From Elasticomyces elasticus (taxonomy: Eukaryota > Ascomycota > Dothideomycetes > Mycosphaerellales > Teratosphaeriaceae): DNA of 64,000 bases. Numbering within the stretch: position 1 is the first letter of the stretch; each line of letters opens with the position of its first letter. The notes below the pieces were generated by a model. That model was not told the DNA's origin, searched no databases, and saw nothing but the letters and a program-made list of their open reading frames with translations. The DNA lies in the NCBI GenBank assembly GCA_035926095.1, contig JAVRQT010000008.1, positions 1 to 64,000 on the forward strand, given 5' to 3'. Below are positions 42,754-53,409 of the stretch, in pieces. The position numbers were made by a program, and so were the translations under genes.

Positions 42754-45700
42754 ATGAGCTCGTACACCTTTCGCTGTGAGTCCTGCACCTGAACCTAACT
42801 TGCACCTCCGTCGGCTCCTCCAGAAGAGCTCCGCTATTCTACCCGCCTGAGCTTGAGACATCGACGAAGCTTTCTGCGCAGCAGCTGATCCAGTTCATCA
42901 TCGATATTCAGGGGACCATCCAGCGGAAGAAGTATTCGTTACTGGCGATTTCGACAACTGGGCGAAGACCGAGAAGCTTGAGAAGAGCGGCAGTGGGCAC
43001 GAGAAGACGGTTCATTTCTCCAAAGACCACGATAAGATCTTGTACAAAGTGAGTGAGGAGTAGCAGTCGGCGGTGGACAAATGTGCTGATACAGTGAACA
43101 GTTCGTCGCGGACGGGAACTGGAGTCACGATCATACGGCTAAGACGGAGACTGATCACGAGGGGAACGTGAACAACGTGCTTTTATTCTCGGACTTTACG
43201 CAGCACTCAGCGAACAGCTCTTCAGCAGCACCAGGTTCATCGTATGTTGTAGTCCTTGGGAATGCCTCACGATTAATTCACTGACCCAGATATAGCACGA
43301 TCTCGACAGTAGCACCTGGCTCTTCGTACGTCGCAGTCCACTTCCTTCCCTCACAATTGACAGCTGACCCGGGGATAGAACTACCGCGATGGCTGGCCAA
43401 CAACCCGTCGAGGAACGCGAGAAGGCGTTCCCAGGAGCATTCCCAGAAACTCCAGCCCCAACTTCGAACGACTCTCAAAACTTCTTCGCCTCACCTCTCC
43501 CTGCATCCTCCGGCACCGGAAACCCCATATCACTACCAGCAGGCGAGAAAGTACCAGACTTTGATAGCAAGGACATCGATAGCAACGTAAAGCTAGACGA
43601 GGAGTCATACAACAAGTCTGACGCGAACCCAGCACCGACAGAAGTGAGCAACAAGGAGTTCGGTGTGAACCCACTACCAGCCTCTTCTGGGCCCAGCAAT
43701 CCCATCTCTTTGCCAGCAGGCGAGAAAGTGCCAGACGTTGACAGCAAGGATCTTGGCAGCAACGTCAAGCTCGACGAGGACTCGTACAACAACTCTGACG
43801 CCAACCCGGCACCAGCAGAAGATAGCAAGGCGTTCTCAGTCAACCCATTACCAGCTACTGGAGGCATCGGCAACCCCATCTCTCTTGCTCCGGGTGAGAA
43901 AGTGCCTGACCACAGTACCATTACTGGCAACACAACCGAGAGCAACGTCCACCTCGACGAAGCGTCCTACAACAACTCGTCCTCTTCTGCTCCAATCTTG
44001 CCACCCGTCACCAGCTCAAACAGCGATTTCGGCTCTAAGGACATCTTCGCTGGTCTTGGCCCACAGACCAGCAACATGATTCCCGAGTCCAGCATGGGCA
44101 TGGGGAAGGACGCACCTAGTGCTCTCTCTGATGCCGACGTGCCAACACCCCAGGTCAGCAGTGTTGGCCCCTTGAGCAGCACCGCGCAGTTGGCGGGAGC
44201 GCAGCCACTTGAGCCCAGACAGCGAGACGCGAATATCTCGAGTGTTGCACCGACTAGCACCACTGCAGAGATGGTCGGTGCTCAGCCCCTCGAGCCTCGC
44301 GAGCGCGATGCGAACATCTCGAGTGTTGCGCCGACTAGCACGACCGCGCAGCTGGCAGGCTCTCAGCCACTTGAGCAGCAACACTCGCCGCCTGCCATCG
44401 TCACCGACTCGCAGAAGGAGGCCCACTTTGACCCGGAGGCTAGCGGGTCACCGCGCGCCGTGCAAGAGAAGGACGAATTTGAGAACGAGCTCATCAGCAA
44501 GGTCCCTGAAGCGCCTGCTGCGAGCGAAGGCACCTCTACATCGGACTCCAAATCGCCAGAGACTGGCTCAAGCAACAAGGGCATGATGGGGATGGCTGCT
44601 GGAGGCCTCGGAGCAGTGGGCGCAGCCGCAGCAGGTTACGCCTACAGCGCTCGCGACAAGACTACGCAAGCGACTGGCAAGGACCCAGTGTCTGTGCTCC
44701 CGCAGAGCGTGCAGGATAGCATCAACAACATGAACACGAAGGGCACTACCGCTCCAGCGGCCAAGTCCACCGATGAAGCTTCTTCTCCAGTGCAGCACGA
44801 GCCAGTCAACGAGGCTTCAATCCCGCAACAGACCCACGTCGGTGACGGCATTGAGGCTCGAGGAGGCAGTTTCGGCGACAGCAACGCTCCTGGTGTTCCG
44901 GAGGAGGTCGTACACTCCCAGAAAGAGGCGCATGTGGATCCGGAAGCATCCGGGTCTCCCGTGGCTGTACGCGAGAAGAGCGAAGTGGAGCACGAGCTGC
45001 TCAGCAAGATTCCTTCTTCAGATGCGCAAGGCGAGCATGCTCCTTCTAGTCCAGGTGGATTCAACCCCGATGCGCAAGGCGAAAAGACACCATCGAGCGA
45101 CAGTGGTCTCGGCAAGGCGCTGGGCATGGGTGCCGCGGGTCTTGGAGGTGCTGCGAGTCTGGGCGCTGGAGCTGCAGCTCTGGCTCGCCGTGGCAAGGGA
45201 CAGGAAGAGGAGGCTGCGCCTGGTGTTCCTCAAGAGGTCGTTGACAGTCAGAAGGAGGCACACGTTGGTCCTGAAGCTGCTGGCAACAAGGAGGCGGTGC
45301 AGGAGAAGAGCCAGGTGGAGAATGAATTGTTGAGCAAGATCCCGACTTCGACTGCGATGGGCGAGCATGCGCCTAAGATTGCTGCTGGCGTTGCGGCTGG
45401 GCTTGGTGCTGGCGGTATTGGTGCTGGCGTGGCAGCTTACAGCAAGTACGGACAGGGTCAACAACCCGCGAGTGGTGTCCCAGAGCCGGTAGTCGAGAGT
45501 CAGAAAGAGGCGCATGTGGATCCTGAGGCTTCAGGCAGCACAGAAGCCGTGAAAGAGAAGAGCCAGGTCGAGTCCGAGCTGTTGTCGAAGATACCCACGT
45601 CCACTGCGATGGGCGAGCACGCACCCAAGATCGCCGCTGGTGTTGCGGCTGGTCTTGGTGCTACTGGGCTTGGAGCTGGCGCGGCTGCTGCTTACAGCAA

Positions 45701-46430
45701 GTACGGAGGTGGACAGACGGCAGCGAGTGGAGTCCCAGAGCCTGTCATCGACAGTCAGAAGGAGGCGCATGCCAGCCCCGAGGCAGCTGCTGTACCTGCA
45801 GCTGTTCAAGAGAAGAGTGCGGTTGAGAGCGAGTTGCTCAGCAAGGTTCCCGCATCGACTGCTTCCGGAGAGCCGGCGCCTGAAGTCGCCAGCGCTGCTG
45901 CGCTGGCCTCGACTGCTCCTGGTTCGTCCTCCGGCGCACCTCAGCTCAGCCACCCCACCGCCGGGATGGCAGCATTGAGCATGGACGATAGACCCGCCGC
46001 CGCTTCATCCTCAGGCTTGAACGCGTCAGCCGCCGACCCTGCTGTACCTCCCACTCAGCACTCGGATAGCCTCGCTCCGCCCACGGAGGAGGAGCCGGTG
46101 CCTAGCCGTGATGTTAGCCCCATGACGAAGACTGCGACTAGAGCCTCGACTGCTACAGGCACTGCAAACCAGGACGCTCCTGTCGTCACCACGGGTGTGG
46201 CCAGCGGCAGTGCTCCCGCGACGCAGACTGCTGGTCAGCCAGTCGGAACTCCTAGGCCGAATGTGTCAGGTGCTGCTTCGAACTCGACGCCTCAGAAACG
46301 GGGCAGCTTCATGGACCGAATGCACAGGACTCCGGATAGTACCAAGAGTGGTGCCAGTGCGGGAGGCAAGGAGGACGGCACGCCCAAGAAGAAGGGTTTC
46401 TTCAAGCGACTTGCTGAGAAGATGAAGTAA
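42754..46430 (+). CDS. CBM48 (AMPK1-CBM) protein of the Crp1/Mdg1 type, repeat-expanded
   Basis: Exons 42754-42775, 42912-43048, 43102-43241, 43296-43325 and 43379-46430 join in frame to 1,126 residues. The N-terminus MSSYTFRWDHPAEEVFVTGD and DFDNWAKTEKLEKSG, then KILYKFVADGNWSHDH, is the glycogen-binding-like CBM48 of AMPK-beta and yeast Crp1/Mdg1. The rest is repetitive: three copies of a NPLPASSG..NPISLPAGEKVPD unit, three of an APTSTTAQLAG unit, five of an SQKEAHVDPEASGS..EKS..ELLSKIP unit, and four Gly/Ala-zipper stretches (AAGVAAGLGAGGIGAGVAA). The C-terminus is basic (KKKGFFKRLAEKMK). Yeast Crp1 binds cruciform DNA and Mdg1 acts in signalling; the role here is open. Confidence 0.88.
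43228..43378 (+). repeat. Duplicated mini-exon/intron unit in the CBM48 gene
   Basis: The end of exon 3 (APGSS) with intron 43242-43295 and the 30-bp exon 4 (ending VAPGSS) with intron 43326-43378 are recognisable copies. Both introns start GTAYGTYGYAGTCC, contain a CTCAC segment, and end CTGACCC...ATAG. Both have phase 2, so adding the unit kept the frame. Confidence 0.72.
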
Positions 46431-46660
46431 TCCTTCTTCCCATATTCCAGCATGAGCGTGGGGAGGGATCAGCATTATACATATTGTTTAGTCACGGGTG
46501 TGGTTGTTCATTATTTTGGTGGCTGTTGTGCTGACAGCGAGGCGTGATCAGGGCCTTCTTCAGAAATAGCTGGTGGTGCTGCACTTGCGGACCCTGCTCC
46601 GATCCTCCGGAATATCATGGGCTGGAGAGTCTTAATGATGGACAGCTGGAGGAGTACGTG

Positions 46661-48475
46661 ATGAGCGGTGGAATACATGCTGGTGGGAACGATCGGCAGC
46701 CGGAAAACTCAAACCCTGAACGTCACCAACCACGCATCGACAAAGGGAAGATGCAGAATGTGGAGGAGGAGGAGGTTGCAAAGGAGAACAGCGATGGTGC
46801 GGTGACGATACCCCTTGTCTTGTTTTGCTTGTTGGATCTCTTGCCTGGTGGTGTTGTATTAATTATCATCGGCTTGCACAAACCCTTCAACATATCTTAT
46901 CTTATCCGTCCTCTCCTGATCACCGCACTGACTCAAGCAATTATGAGGCGTGACGTTGACATTGTTTTGTTCGCAGATGATGCGCAGGAGTCTCCGGCGA
47001 ACTCGTTCTTCAAGGTTCTACCGCCTGACACACGTCCTCGCAGCGGGTTGTCCCACTTACTTCGCCCGAGACGAACTCATCCTGCTCTGCGCGAGCCGCT
47101 CCCTGCGGTGCCGGACCATGACCCAGCTGACGAACAGGACTCTGGGAGCTCGGAACTCGGTCACGCCCACGAGCACGCGAATGGCCTGTCTCTGCAAACC
47201 AGCCACGACTTGAATATTCAGCTGCCTTCGGTGCCAAACCATGAGCCAGGCGAGGAGAACGTTGACCTCGAATCTCCTGTACAAGTTTCTGACGACGAGG
47301 AGGTGCGTGGGCATGCCAGGCGCAACGCTTTTGGTGTTGGATCTCTGCCGGATGATCTCGATGAAGTGCACGAGGGAGCTGCACCTGAGCAGGGCGATGG
47401 AAGTCTACATGCTGGCGCTCCGATCAGGAGCGTGCAAGATACGGTGAACGATCTTCGGGCGACATATTCGAATTCGAGTGGTGCTCCTTCTACATCTCTA
47501 GAAGGCGCGAGCCTCGATAACACTGATGGCAACGGGCACAATGATGCTGCGCCGGTGCCAAGCGCGAGACTTCGGTTTGCGTTCGTGGTCGATCCGCCCG
47601 TTGGACAAATGGTACAGCCACAGTTGGACGGGAGCACAGTCGCCCAGCAGCCACCATCTGGCGATGAACCACTTCCGGAAATCGACGACGACGGCGGCAT
47701 CCCCCCGCTCGAAGCAACGATTGACGACGAAGGCAATATCGAAGTTGGACTCGATCCAGCTGCCGTAGAGGTGTTGGAGCGACAACAAGAAGGTGCAGCT
47801 GAAGGGCCGCCGCTCCCCGGTGGCAATACTTTTGTCGGGATCGCAGGCAGACCGGATCTCATGCCTTTGGCAGTGTACACTGGCGATGCACCTCATGCCG
47901 CGGAACTCCTGTCGATACAACGAACTGGTAGCTCAAGATACAGGAATGGAGATGTGGGTACGCGCCAACTCATGTATCCCGGTCGACGGGGCACAGGCGG
48001 ACAAGAGCAGCAGTCACCTGTGGCTACGGACGCGCGAGGCGTACAGCATGGTCGCGAAGGTCCTCTTTCTGACAATACCATGGAGTCCGGACCGTCCGGC
48101 ACGGAACAGCAGATGGTTCCGCAAAGAGAGCAACCGAGCTCGTTCGCGGATGAACCCTACTCACCAACCGCGCAACCGGATCACGAGGGCCAGCCAATTA
48201 CTGGGAGCTCAAGGGAGTGCGGAACGATGTGTGACGATGGAGAAGAAACAACCACCGGTACTGGACAGGCGGGTAGCGAACAGAGCGAACCGCCGCAATC
48301 ACCAGACGATTCGGAAAGCCGTGATGAGATCGCTGCAATTGATAGCCCTGAAGCGGGTCCAGCACAGTCGCAGCAAGCGCAGAGACAGCCTGTTGGCCAA
48401 GCCGAGAGCTCTCGAACTGTTGCAGAGTGCGCGGCAACACGTGCCAAGAGAAACACGACTGGACTCTTCGGCTGA
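46661..48475 (+). CDS. Disordered orphan protein, 5' end uncertain
   Basis: The frame is open from about 46544 but its first ATG is at 46661. The upstream part, after a possible acceptor at 46566, reads NSWWCCTCGPCSDPPEYHGL, which looks like a real exon, so a short first exon is probably missing. Inside, 46797-46976 (180 bp, GTGCGG..TTCGCAG with CTGACTCAAG) is T-rich and reads as a hydrophobic insert in an otherwise hydrophilic protein; it is probably an intron that happens to be open and a multiple of three. The rest (DDAQESPANSFF... to CAATRAKRNTTGLFG) is rich in Asp, Glu, Pro, Gln and Ser with no domain recognised. Membrane insertion should not be inferred from the hydrophobic stretch. Confidence 0.55.
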   Translation: MSGGIHAGGNDRQPENSNPERHQPRIDKGKMQNVEEEEVAKENSDGAVTIPLVLFCLLDLLPGGVVLIIIGLHKPFNISYLIRPLLITALTQAIMRRDVDIVLFADDAQESPANSFFKVLPPDTRPRSGLSHLLRPRRTHPALREPLPAVPDHDPADEQDSGSSELGHAHEHANGLSLQTSHDLNIQLPSVPNHEPGEENVDLESPVQVSDDEEVRGHARRNAFGVGSLPDDLDEVHEGAAPEQGDGSLHAGAPIRSVQDTVNDLRATYSNSSGAPSTSLEGASLDNTDGNGHNDAAPVPSARLRFAFVVDPPVGQMVQPQLDGSTVAQQPPSGDEPLPEIDDDGGIPPLEATIDDEGNIEVGLDPAAVEVLERQQEGAAEGPPLPGGNTFVGIAGRPDLMPLAVYTGDAPHAAELLSIQRTGSSRYRNGDVGTRQLMYPGRRGTGGQEQQSPVATDARGVQHGREGPLSDNTMESGPSGTEQQMVPQREQPSSFADEPYSPTAQPDHEGQPITGSSRECGTMCDDGEETTTGTGQAGSEQSEPPQSPDDSESRDEIAAIDSPEAGPAQSQQAQRQPVGQAESSRTVAECAATRAKRNTTGLFG

Positions 48476-48881
48476 CGTGTTGACTGGCGGATCGCAACAG
48501 AAGGACAACGACGATTCTGCTCCAACCATAGACTTTCACACCGCGCAGCTGGGCAGGTCCGCGGACTTCTGAGCGCTGTGACTGTACAAGCCACGAGGTG
48601 ATAGTGACGGTGTTGAAGCAACACAGAGCGAAAGGTCGTGGATTTGATTATTGGATTGATGTCTTGAATGTCTTGGACGACGCTCGCTTGGATCGTTTGA
48701 GTAATTCGCTGTTGTAGTTCGTTGTCGCTTTAGGGCTCGTCACAGAGCAGTGTACTCAATGAGATCGTTCAATCATTACATTGCGCTACTACTCATGCTA
48801 TGTTACATCAGATCTCTTAACAAGCCTACTTCCACGTACAGCGCATCAGGGGTTTGTGCTCAATGCTTGTCTCAGCGGGTA
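48476..48881. other. Intergenic between convergent genes
   Basis: 3' flanks of the disordered protein and ceramidase genes. No gene seen. Confidence 0.5.
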
Positions 48882-51242
48882 TCACACAATCTTGAACTCC
48901 CCACTGACACTCTCGAATGGCGTGATGCTACCACCTAATGCCTTAGCATCGCCATAGTACCGCAGCCTATACAGTCCTCGCAAGTCGTCGCCCGCGCCAT
49001 CGCGTACGAGCAGATCGCCATGCGTATCACTAGGACCACTATCTCCTCGCCAGTCACCTGTCTCCCATGCCGTCTCCCAGCTAATCTTCACTTCGCTAGT
49101 ACCCAAGGTCGTACTCGTGCGCTTCCACTCGAAGACCAGGCTCCAATCGCCGTCATCTCGTACATGACGCCAAACCTTGTCCACATAGTCGAATTGCTCA
49201 ACTGCTGCAAACGTTCCATCAAGACGGAGGTTGTTCCTGGGGTTCGCACCCACGAACGTCGCGAATATGGTGTCGCCTGGTTCGTGGAGGGGTTTAACAT
49301 CGGACTTGATGCCACCAAAGTGCTTGAAGAAAGGCGCACGATCGACCACTACGGGAGTGATGAATGATAGGCTGACGTTGACCTGGATCGGCGGCTGGGG
49401 TCCTTTGACCAAAGTTGGCAAATGACTGGAGGGACCGAAGAGCTCAGGGAGGTACGAATGGGTCAGTGATATGTAGGCATCCAGCGTCCATGGACCGTAT
49501 AGCGTTGAGGCACCCTCATAACGCTGGACACTGTACTCCTCGGATGTGGCGATGTAGTGCGTGTATGTGTTAGCAGGCCCACCTAGGACTACGATCGGCT
49601 TCTCGTTGGCCAAATCACCTTGTTGCTCTGCAGTCTTCACGGCAGCATCGTGTACGGCTGCTTTCCATCTCCTTCCGGCCATCGTTGTAGCCTCTCCGGG
49701 AGACACAATCATGAAGAGCTGCCCAACACGAAGAAGCTGCACATCCACAATGTTCGGACTCCATTGATAGGGAGTATCACTTTCACCCACGTCAAGCAAG
49801 ATAATCTTGTCTCCGTGGCAAGCTTTCTGAGTATCGTTGGGTGTTGCAACTCTGTTACCTATGACCCGCCAGAAAGGGCTCGCATGCGGATCATCGGGTG
49901 CTTGCTTGAAGTCGAAGGCGCCTGGACCATCTGTCGTGCCGGCTGCGAAGGAGTAGCCCATTGCCGCTGGACAGGTGTGCACGAGTGTGCCGTTCGGTAG
50001 TGTAAATGAATGAGTGCTGAAATCGACGAATTGATGTACGCTGCGGACCATCTGCCCTTTTACTGGCGTCCAAGCAGCAGAAGTGCTGTTATCATACAGC
50101 TCACGCGCTGCAGCAAATTGACGACGGCCAATCTCAAAGTTGCTCGCAGTGCCCGCATCATGACGACCCCAGTATGGACCTCTTCCGTGACACGGCTGAG
50201 TCTTATTGCCGCAGAGCGAAGTCTTGAAGTCGCAGAGCTCGCCCGCTTCATCGCCGTACTCGCAGTATGCACCGAGCACATTAGGAGAAGTATCGCCGAC
50301 GTTTGCTTGCGAGAAGCCAGCAACGAAACCGGTATTACCAGTGGACTTCTCGAACAGCGACGCCGCTACACCTTTGTTGTCACCCGTCACGAGAGTATTG
50401 TTGCCTAGCATGCTAGTTCCGTGCACGGGGAACCAATTGAGGATGCCGATGTCTTTCTCGTCATCTCCAGTGATATGTGTGAAGCGTAACACAGTCATGG
50501 TCTTGTCGACATCGTGGTCGTACTTTTCTCGCTCCTCGGCAGGGTTAGCGAGGTATGCATATGGACTCCGGTTGATGTTTGCGTCGAGCACATCGATGAT
50601 TCCTACGCTAAGGTGCCCCTCTGCAAGACTCTCGTGCGCTCTGACTATGGACGCCACAGCACCATCCACAATAGCCTGGTAGCTAGGCTTGTGGAATCCT
50701 CTGCTCGTGATCTGCGGAAGCAAATAGTTCAACCATGCACCAGGCCCGGAGTGGGAGTGTGTGCCCGTGACAGCAATGTTCTGATTGCCATAGAGCTTGG
50801 CAATTTCTCCACCTTTGTCTTGCAATGCTTCCAGGATGCCGTTACGAACCGCTGTATCGCCAGATTGCGTGTCGAGGACGAGGTAGGCAAAGCGGTCTTC
50901 GGGTACCTCTGTAGACCCGATGATGAAGGCTCGAGAGTAGAGTCGTTGCCGGACACCACTCCCTAGTTGGTTTGGATCCGCATAGCCCATGAAGTTGATC
51001 TCGACAACGGGTCCGGTGACATCCGCTTTGCCTACGCCGACGAGGTATGTGTCGCCACCACTTGGGACGAGAGTTGAGACATGTCCATCAACTTCTGGAG
51101 TCTTGACCGTGGTATTCTGATCATACGGGATCTCCAGTGGATGCTGACCACTGCGGGACGGCGTTCGATGCAGGATGTTGATGGTTGACAGCACGATCAA
51201 GAGACTGGCCGCTAATGCGAGGACGATTTGAGAACGTGCCAT
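48882..51242 (-). CDS. Neutral ceramidase
   Basis: Hydrolyses the N-acyl bond of ceramide to sphingosine and fatty acid, outside the cell or in secretory compartments. It is a single exon of 786 residues from ATG 51242 (MARSQIVLALAASLLIVLST, a signal peptide or anchor); ATG 51284 would put 14 residues before it. Seen: YLVGVGKADVTGPVVEINFM, GYADPNQLGSGVRQRLYSRA, the zinc-site GTHSHSGPGAW, WFPVHGTSM, and the nucleophile region FSQANVGDTSPNVLGAYCEY. The C-terminal Ig-like domain runs from about 630 to the end. The length and motifs match fungal neutral ceramidases. Confidence 0.96.
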   Translation of the reverse strand: MARSQIVLALAASLLIVLSTINILHRTPSRSGQHPLEIPYDQNTTVKTPEVDGHVSTLVPSGGDTYLVGVGKADVTGPVVEINFMGYADPNQLGSGVRQRLYSRAFIIGSTEVPEDRFAYLVLDTQSGDTAVRNGILEALQDKGGEIAKLYGNQNIAVTGTHSHSGPGAWLNYLLPQITSRGFHKPSYQAIVDGAVASIVRAHESLAEGHLSVGIIDVLDANINRSPYAYLANPAEEREKYDHDVDKTMTVLRFTHITGDDEKDIGILNWFPVHGTSMLGNNTLVTGDNKGVAASLFEKSTGNTGFVAGFSQANVGDTSPNVLGAYCEYGDEAGELCDFKTSLCGNKTQPCHGRGPYWGRHDAGTASNFEIGRRQFAAARELYDNSTSAAWTPVKGQMVRSVHQFVDFSTHSFTLPNGTLVHTCPAAMGYSFAAGTTDGPGAFDFKQAPDDPHASPFWRVIGNRVATPNDTQKACHGDKIILLDVGESDTPYQWSPNIVDVQLLRVGQLFMIVSPGEATTMAGRRWKAAVHDAAVKTAEQQGDLANEKPIVVLGGPANTYTHYIATSEEYSVQRYEGASTLYGPWTLDAYISLTHSYLPELFGPSSHLPTLVKGPQPPIQVNVSLSFITPVVVDRAPFFKHFGGIKSDVKPLHEPGDTIFATFVGANPRNNLRLDGTFAAVEQFDYVDKVWRHVRDDGDWSLVFEWKRTSTTLGTSEVKISWETAWETGDWRGDSGPSDTHGDLLVRDGAGDDLRGLYRLRYYGDAKALGGSITPFESVSGEFKIV

Positions 51243-51507
51243 GTTGAAGTCGCTCCTTAATGCGCAAAATAGTCGTTGGACCACGATGGTTCGTACATCC
51301 TAGCCTACTGGGTGGTGGCGATGATGAAGCAGTGAACGTGAGGCAACCAACTTGGGAAGTCACGAGGTCGGGAGCGCTAAAACTAGCCCCCGCGGTATTC
51401 TTGGCAGACAAAGCAAACGTGCCTGCTGCATGCATATATGCTATGGGCAGCTCTAAAGTGCTGCAGGTGCGCGAGTACAAAGGGAGGATAGTACAGGAGC
51501 GACTACA

Positions 51508-52575
51508 TCAATCGAAGCTGATCACGACCTTGCCCCACTGCTTCTGGTCAAGCAGATACTGATATGCTTCCTTTGCCTCCTCGAACCTGAAGACCGTCCC
51601 ATCAACCACCGGCTTGATGCCATGCTGATCAATGAATTCATTCATGGCCACGAACTGCTCCTTTGACCCAATATTAATGCCACGAACGATGGCAGCAATG
51701 AACAGCACATCCGTGAAACTACAAAGCTCCTGCCCTGCCAGTGGTTTCCCACCCAGGAATCCCACGATGGATATGACACCTTCAGCTCTGACAGCTTTCA
51801 ACGACTGCTGCATGGAGTTCTCTCCACCCACTTCAATGATGTGATGCGCACCTTCTTGATCCGGAGTGAATCCTCTTGCAGTTTGTCCCCAATGCTCATT
51901 GGTCTTGTAGTTGAGGACATGCTGTACGCCCAGCTCACGCCTCAACTTTGCGGCCTTCGTATCAGAAGACGTGGTAGCTATCACCGTCGAGCCGGCTGCG
52001 AGCGCAAATTGCATGGCGAACAACGACACGCCACCTGTCCCCTGCGCCAACACCGCATCCCCGACCTTCAGCCTGCGACCTTCAAGCCCAAAAAGCGCAT
52101 TCCAAGCAGTCAGCGCCGCACAAGGAAGCGTACTCGCCTCGATCAGAGACAAAGACTCTGGCACAGCGACCAGCCCCGTCTCGTCAAAGACCGCATGCCG
52201 CCTCAACACCCCATCGAGCCTGTTGCCCAGCGTAGTCTCGCGAATAGCAGGAGTGACGAATCCGGACTGATGACCCTGGCTAAAGAGCGTGCAGACTCGG
52301 TCGCCTACCTTGCATAAGCTGACGTTCGATCCTATAGCAACGATAATTCCTGCGCCGTCTGAACAAGGTACCATAGTGCCTTTAAAGCGGCCCGGATAGG
52401 CCCCAGTCATCATTGCTATGTCTCTGTAATTGAGAGACACTGCCGCCATCTTAATCAGGCACGAGGTCGGTCCGGTGGGAGGGATGGGCGCATTAAGATC
52501 CAATTGCAGTCCGTCCATGCCACGCTCTTGCCGTGCAGTCCATCGGTCTGATGTGGTTGGAATATTGGGCGCCAT
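51508..52575 (-). CDS. Medium-chain dehydrogenase/reductase, quinone-oxidoreductase-like
   Basis: NAD(P)H-dependent enzyme of the zinc-type alcohol dehydrogenase superfamily; single exon, 355 residues. Seen: ALSLNYRDI-type motif (AVSLNYRDIAMMTG), YPGRFKGTMVPCSDGAGIIV, GDRVCTLFSQGH, LPCAALTAWNALFG, and the nucleotide-binding loop AQGTGGVSLFAMQFALAAG. The catalytic-zinc Cys/His pair is replaced (NYRDI in place of a CxxD site), so it is likely a zinc-free reductase. The substrate is unknown. It lies 265 bp upstream of, and on the same strand as, the ceramidase gene, with its own stop and no overlap. Confidence 0.9.
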   Translation of the reverse strand: MAPNIPTTSDRWTARQERGMDGLQLDLNAPIPPTGPTSCLIKMAAVSLNYRDIAMMTGAYPGRFKGTMVPCSDGAGIIVAIGSNVSLCKVGDRVCTLFSQGHQSGFVTPAIRETTLGNRLDGVLRRHAVFDETGLVAVPESLSLIEASTLPCAALTAWNALFGLEGRRLKVGDAVLAQGTGGVSLFAMQFALAAGSTVIATTSSDTKAAKLRRELGVQHVLNYKTNEHWGQTARGFTPDQEGAHHIIEVGGENSMQQSLKAVRAEGVISIVGFLGGKPLAGQELCSFTDVLFIAAIVRGINIGSKEQFVAMNEFIDQHGIKPVVDGTVFRFEEAKEAYQYLLDQKQWGKVVISFD

Positions 52576-53409
52576 ACTTGAGGCACTCGGGGTGTTGTCT
52601 ACCTACTGCGTCTTGAAGCTGCTGATAGAGAAAGAAACATGAACTCGGAGTGGTCGACCCTCGTTACTTGTCGTACTTGGCGATATGCCCTCAGTACCTT
52701 CGGTCGAGCATTTGTCACATGGTATGGGCTCGGACTTAAGCATGCCGATCATCGTACATTCTGTTCCTTCGTGCCAGATATGCTTTCTGTCCATGTACCT
52801 CAGACTGCGAATTCATCACAACTACTATGACCTTTCGTCAGTTTACTCCAAAATTCGCTAGGTTGCCTTATACATAATACTCCGTTCGTGGAAAGACCGT
52901 GACTCAGATAGCTGCTATGCCCGCGGCACAATGTCTTCACGACTCCCTATCGAGGCTCCGAAAGTCGACAATCGCAAGGGCCGACTTGCAAGCCATGACA
53001 ATGCCGGACGTTGGTACGGCAAGACGCTACACAAGCGGAGTAACAGACTGTGATGATTCTCAATCGCAGCGGAGATCGATGCCCGTAATTATCATGGCCG
53101 GTCTCGGCATTACGAGACACGAGCCACACTATGTGCATCGTCAGTACCAGGCTTTCGTCCGTTGTATATCAGAACACGGTCTTGCAAGCCAGAGGGTGAC
53201 ACGTCAAAACCTTGCCCTTTGGAGGCTAACAATGCTGTGTAACCATCGTACAAGATACAGTCCTCGAGGGCAACCTCTTGTGATCTTTTGTGTTGCCTCA
53301 TGACCGGGTCCCTGTCATGGGCTCATTGGTAAGTATAAATCGTTCGGTGGCTCCCAAGCGAATCTCGAGCCATCTTCCCAACACATCAGATCAGCACCAC
53401 GCGTCCAGT
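52576..53409. other. Divergent intergenic region
   Basis: Promoters of the reductase (minus) and the small secreted protein (plus). Short frames only. Confidence 0.45.

Noticed and set aside
47793..48572. 259-codon plus-strand frame overlapping the disordered orphan
   Set aside because: Frame-shifted shadow of 46661-48475; composition is Ser/Arg-rich without motif and it lacks a separate start region.
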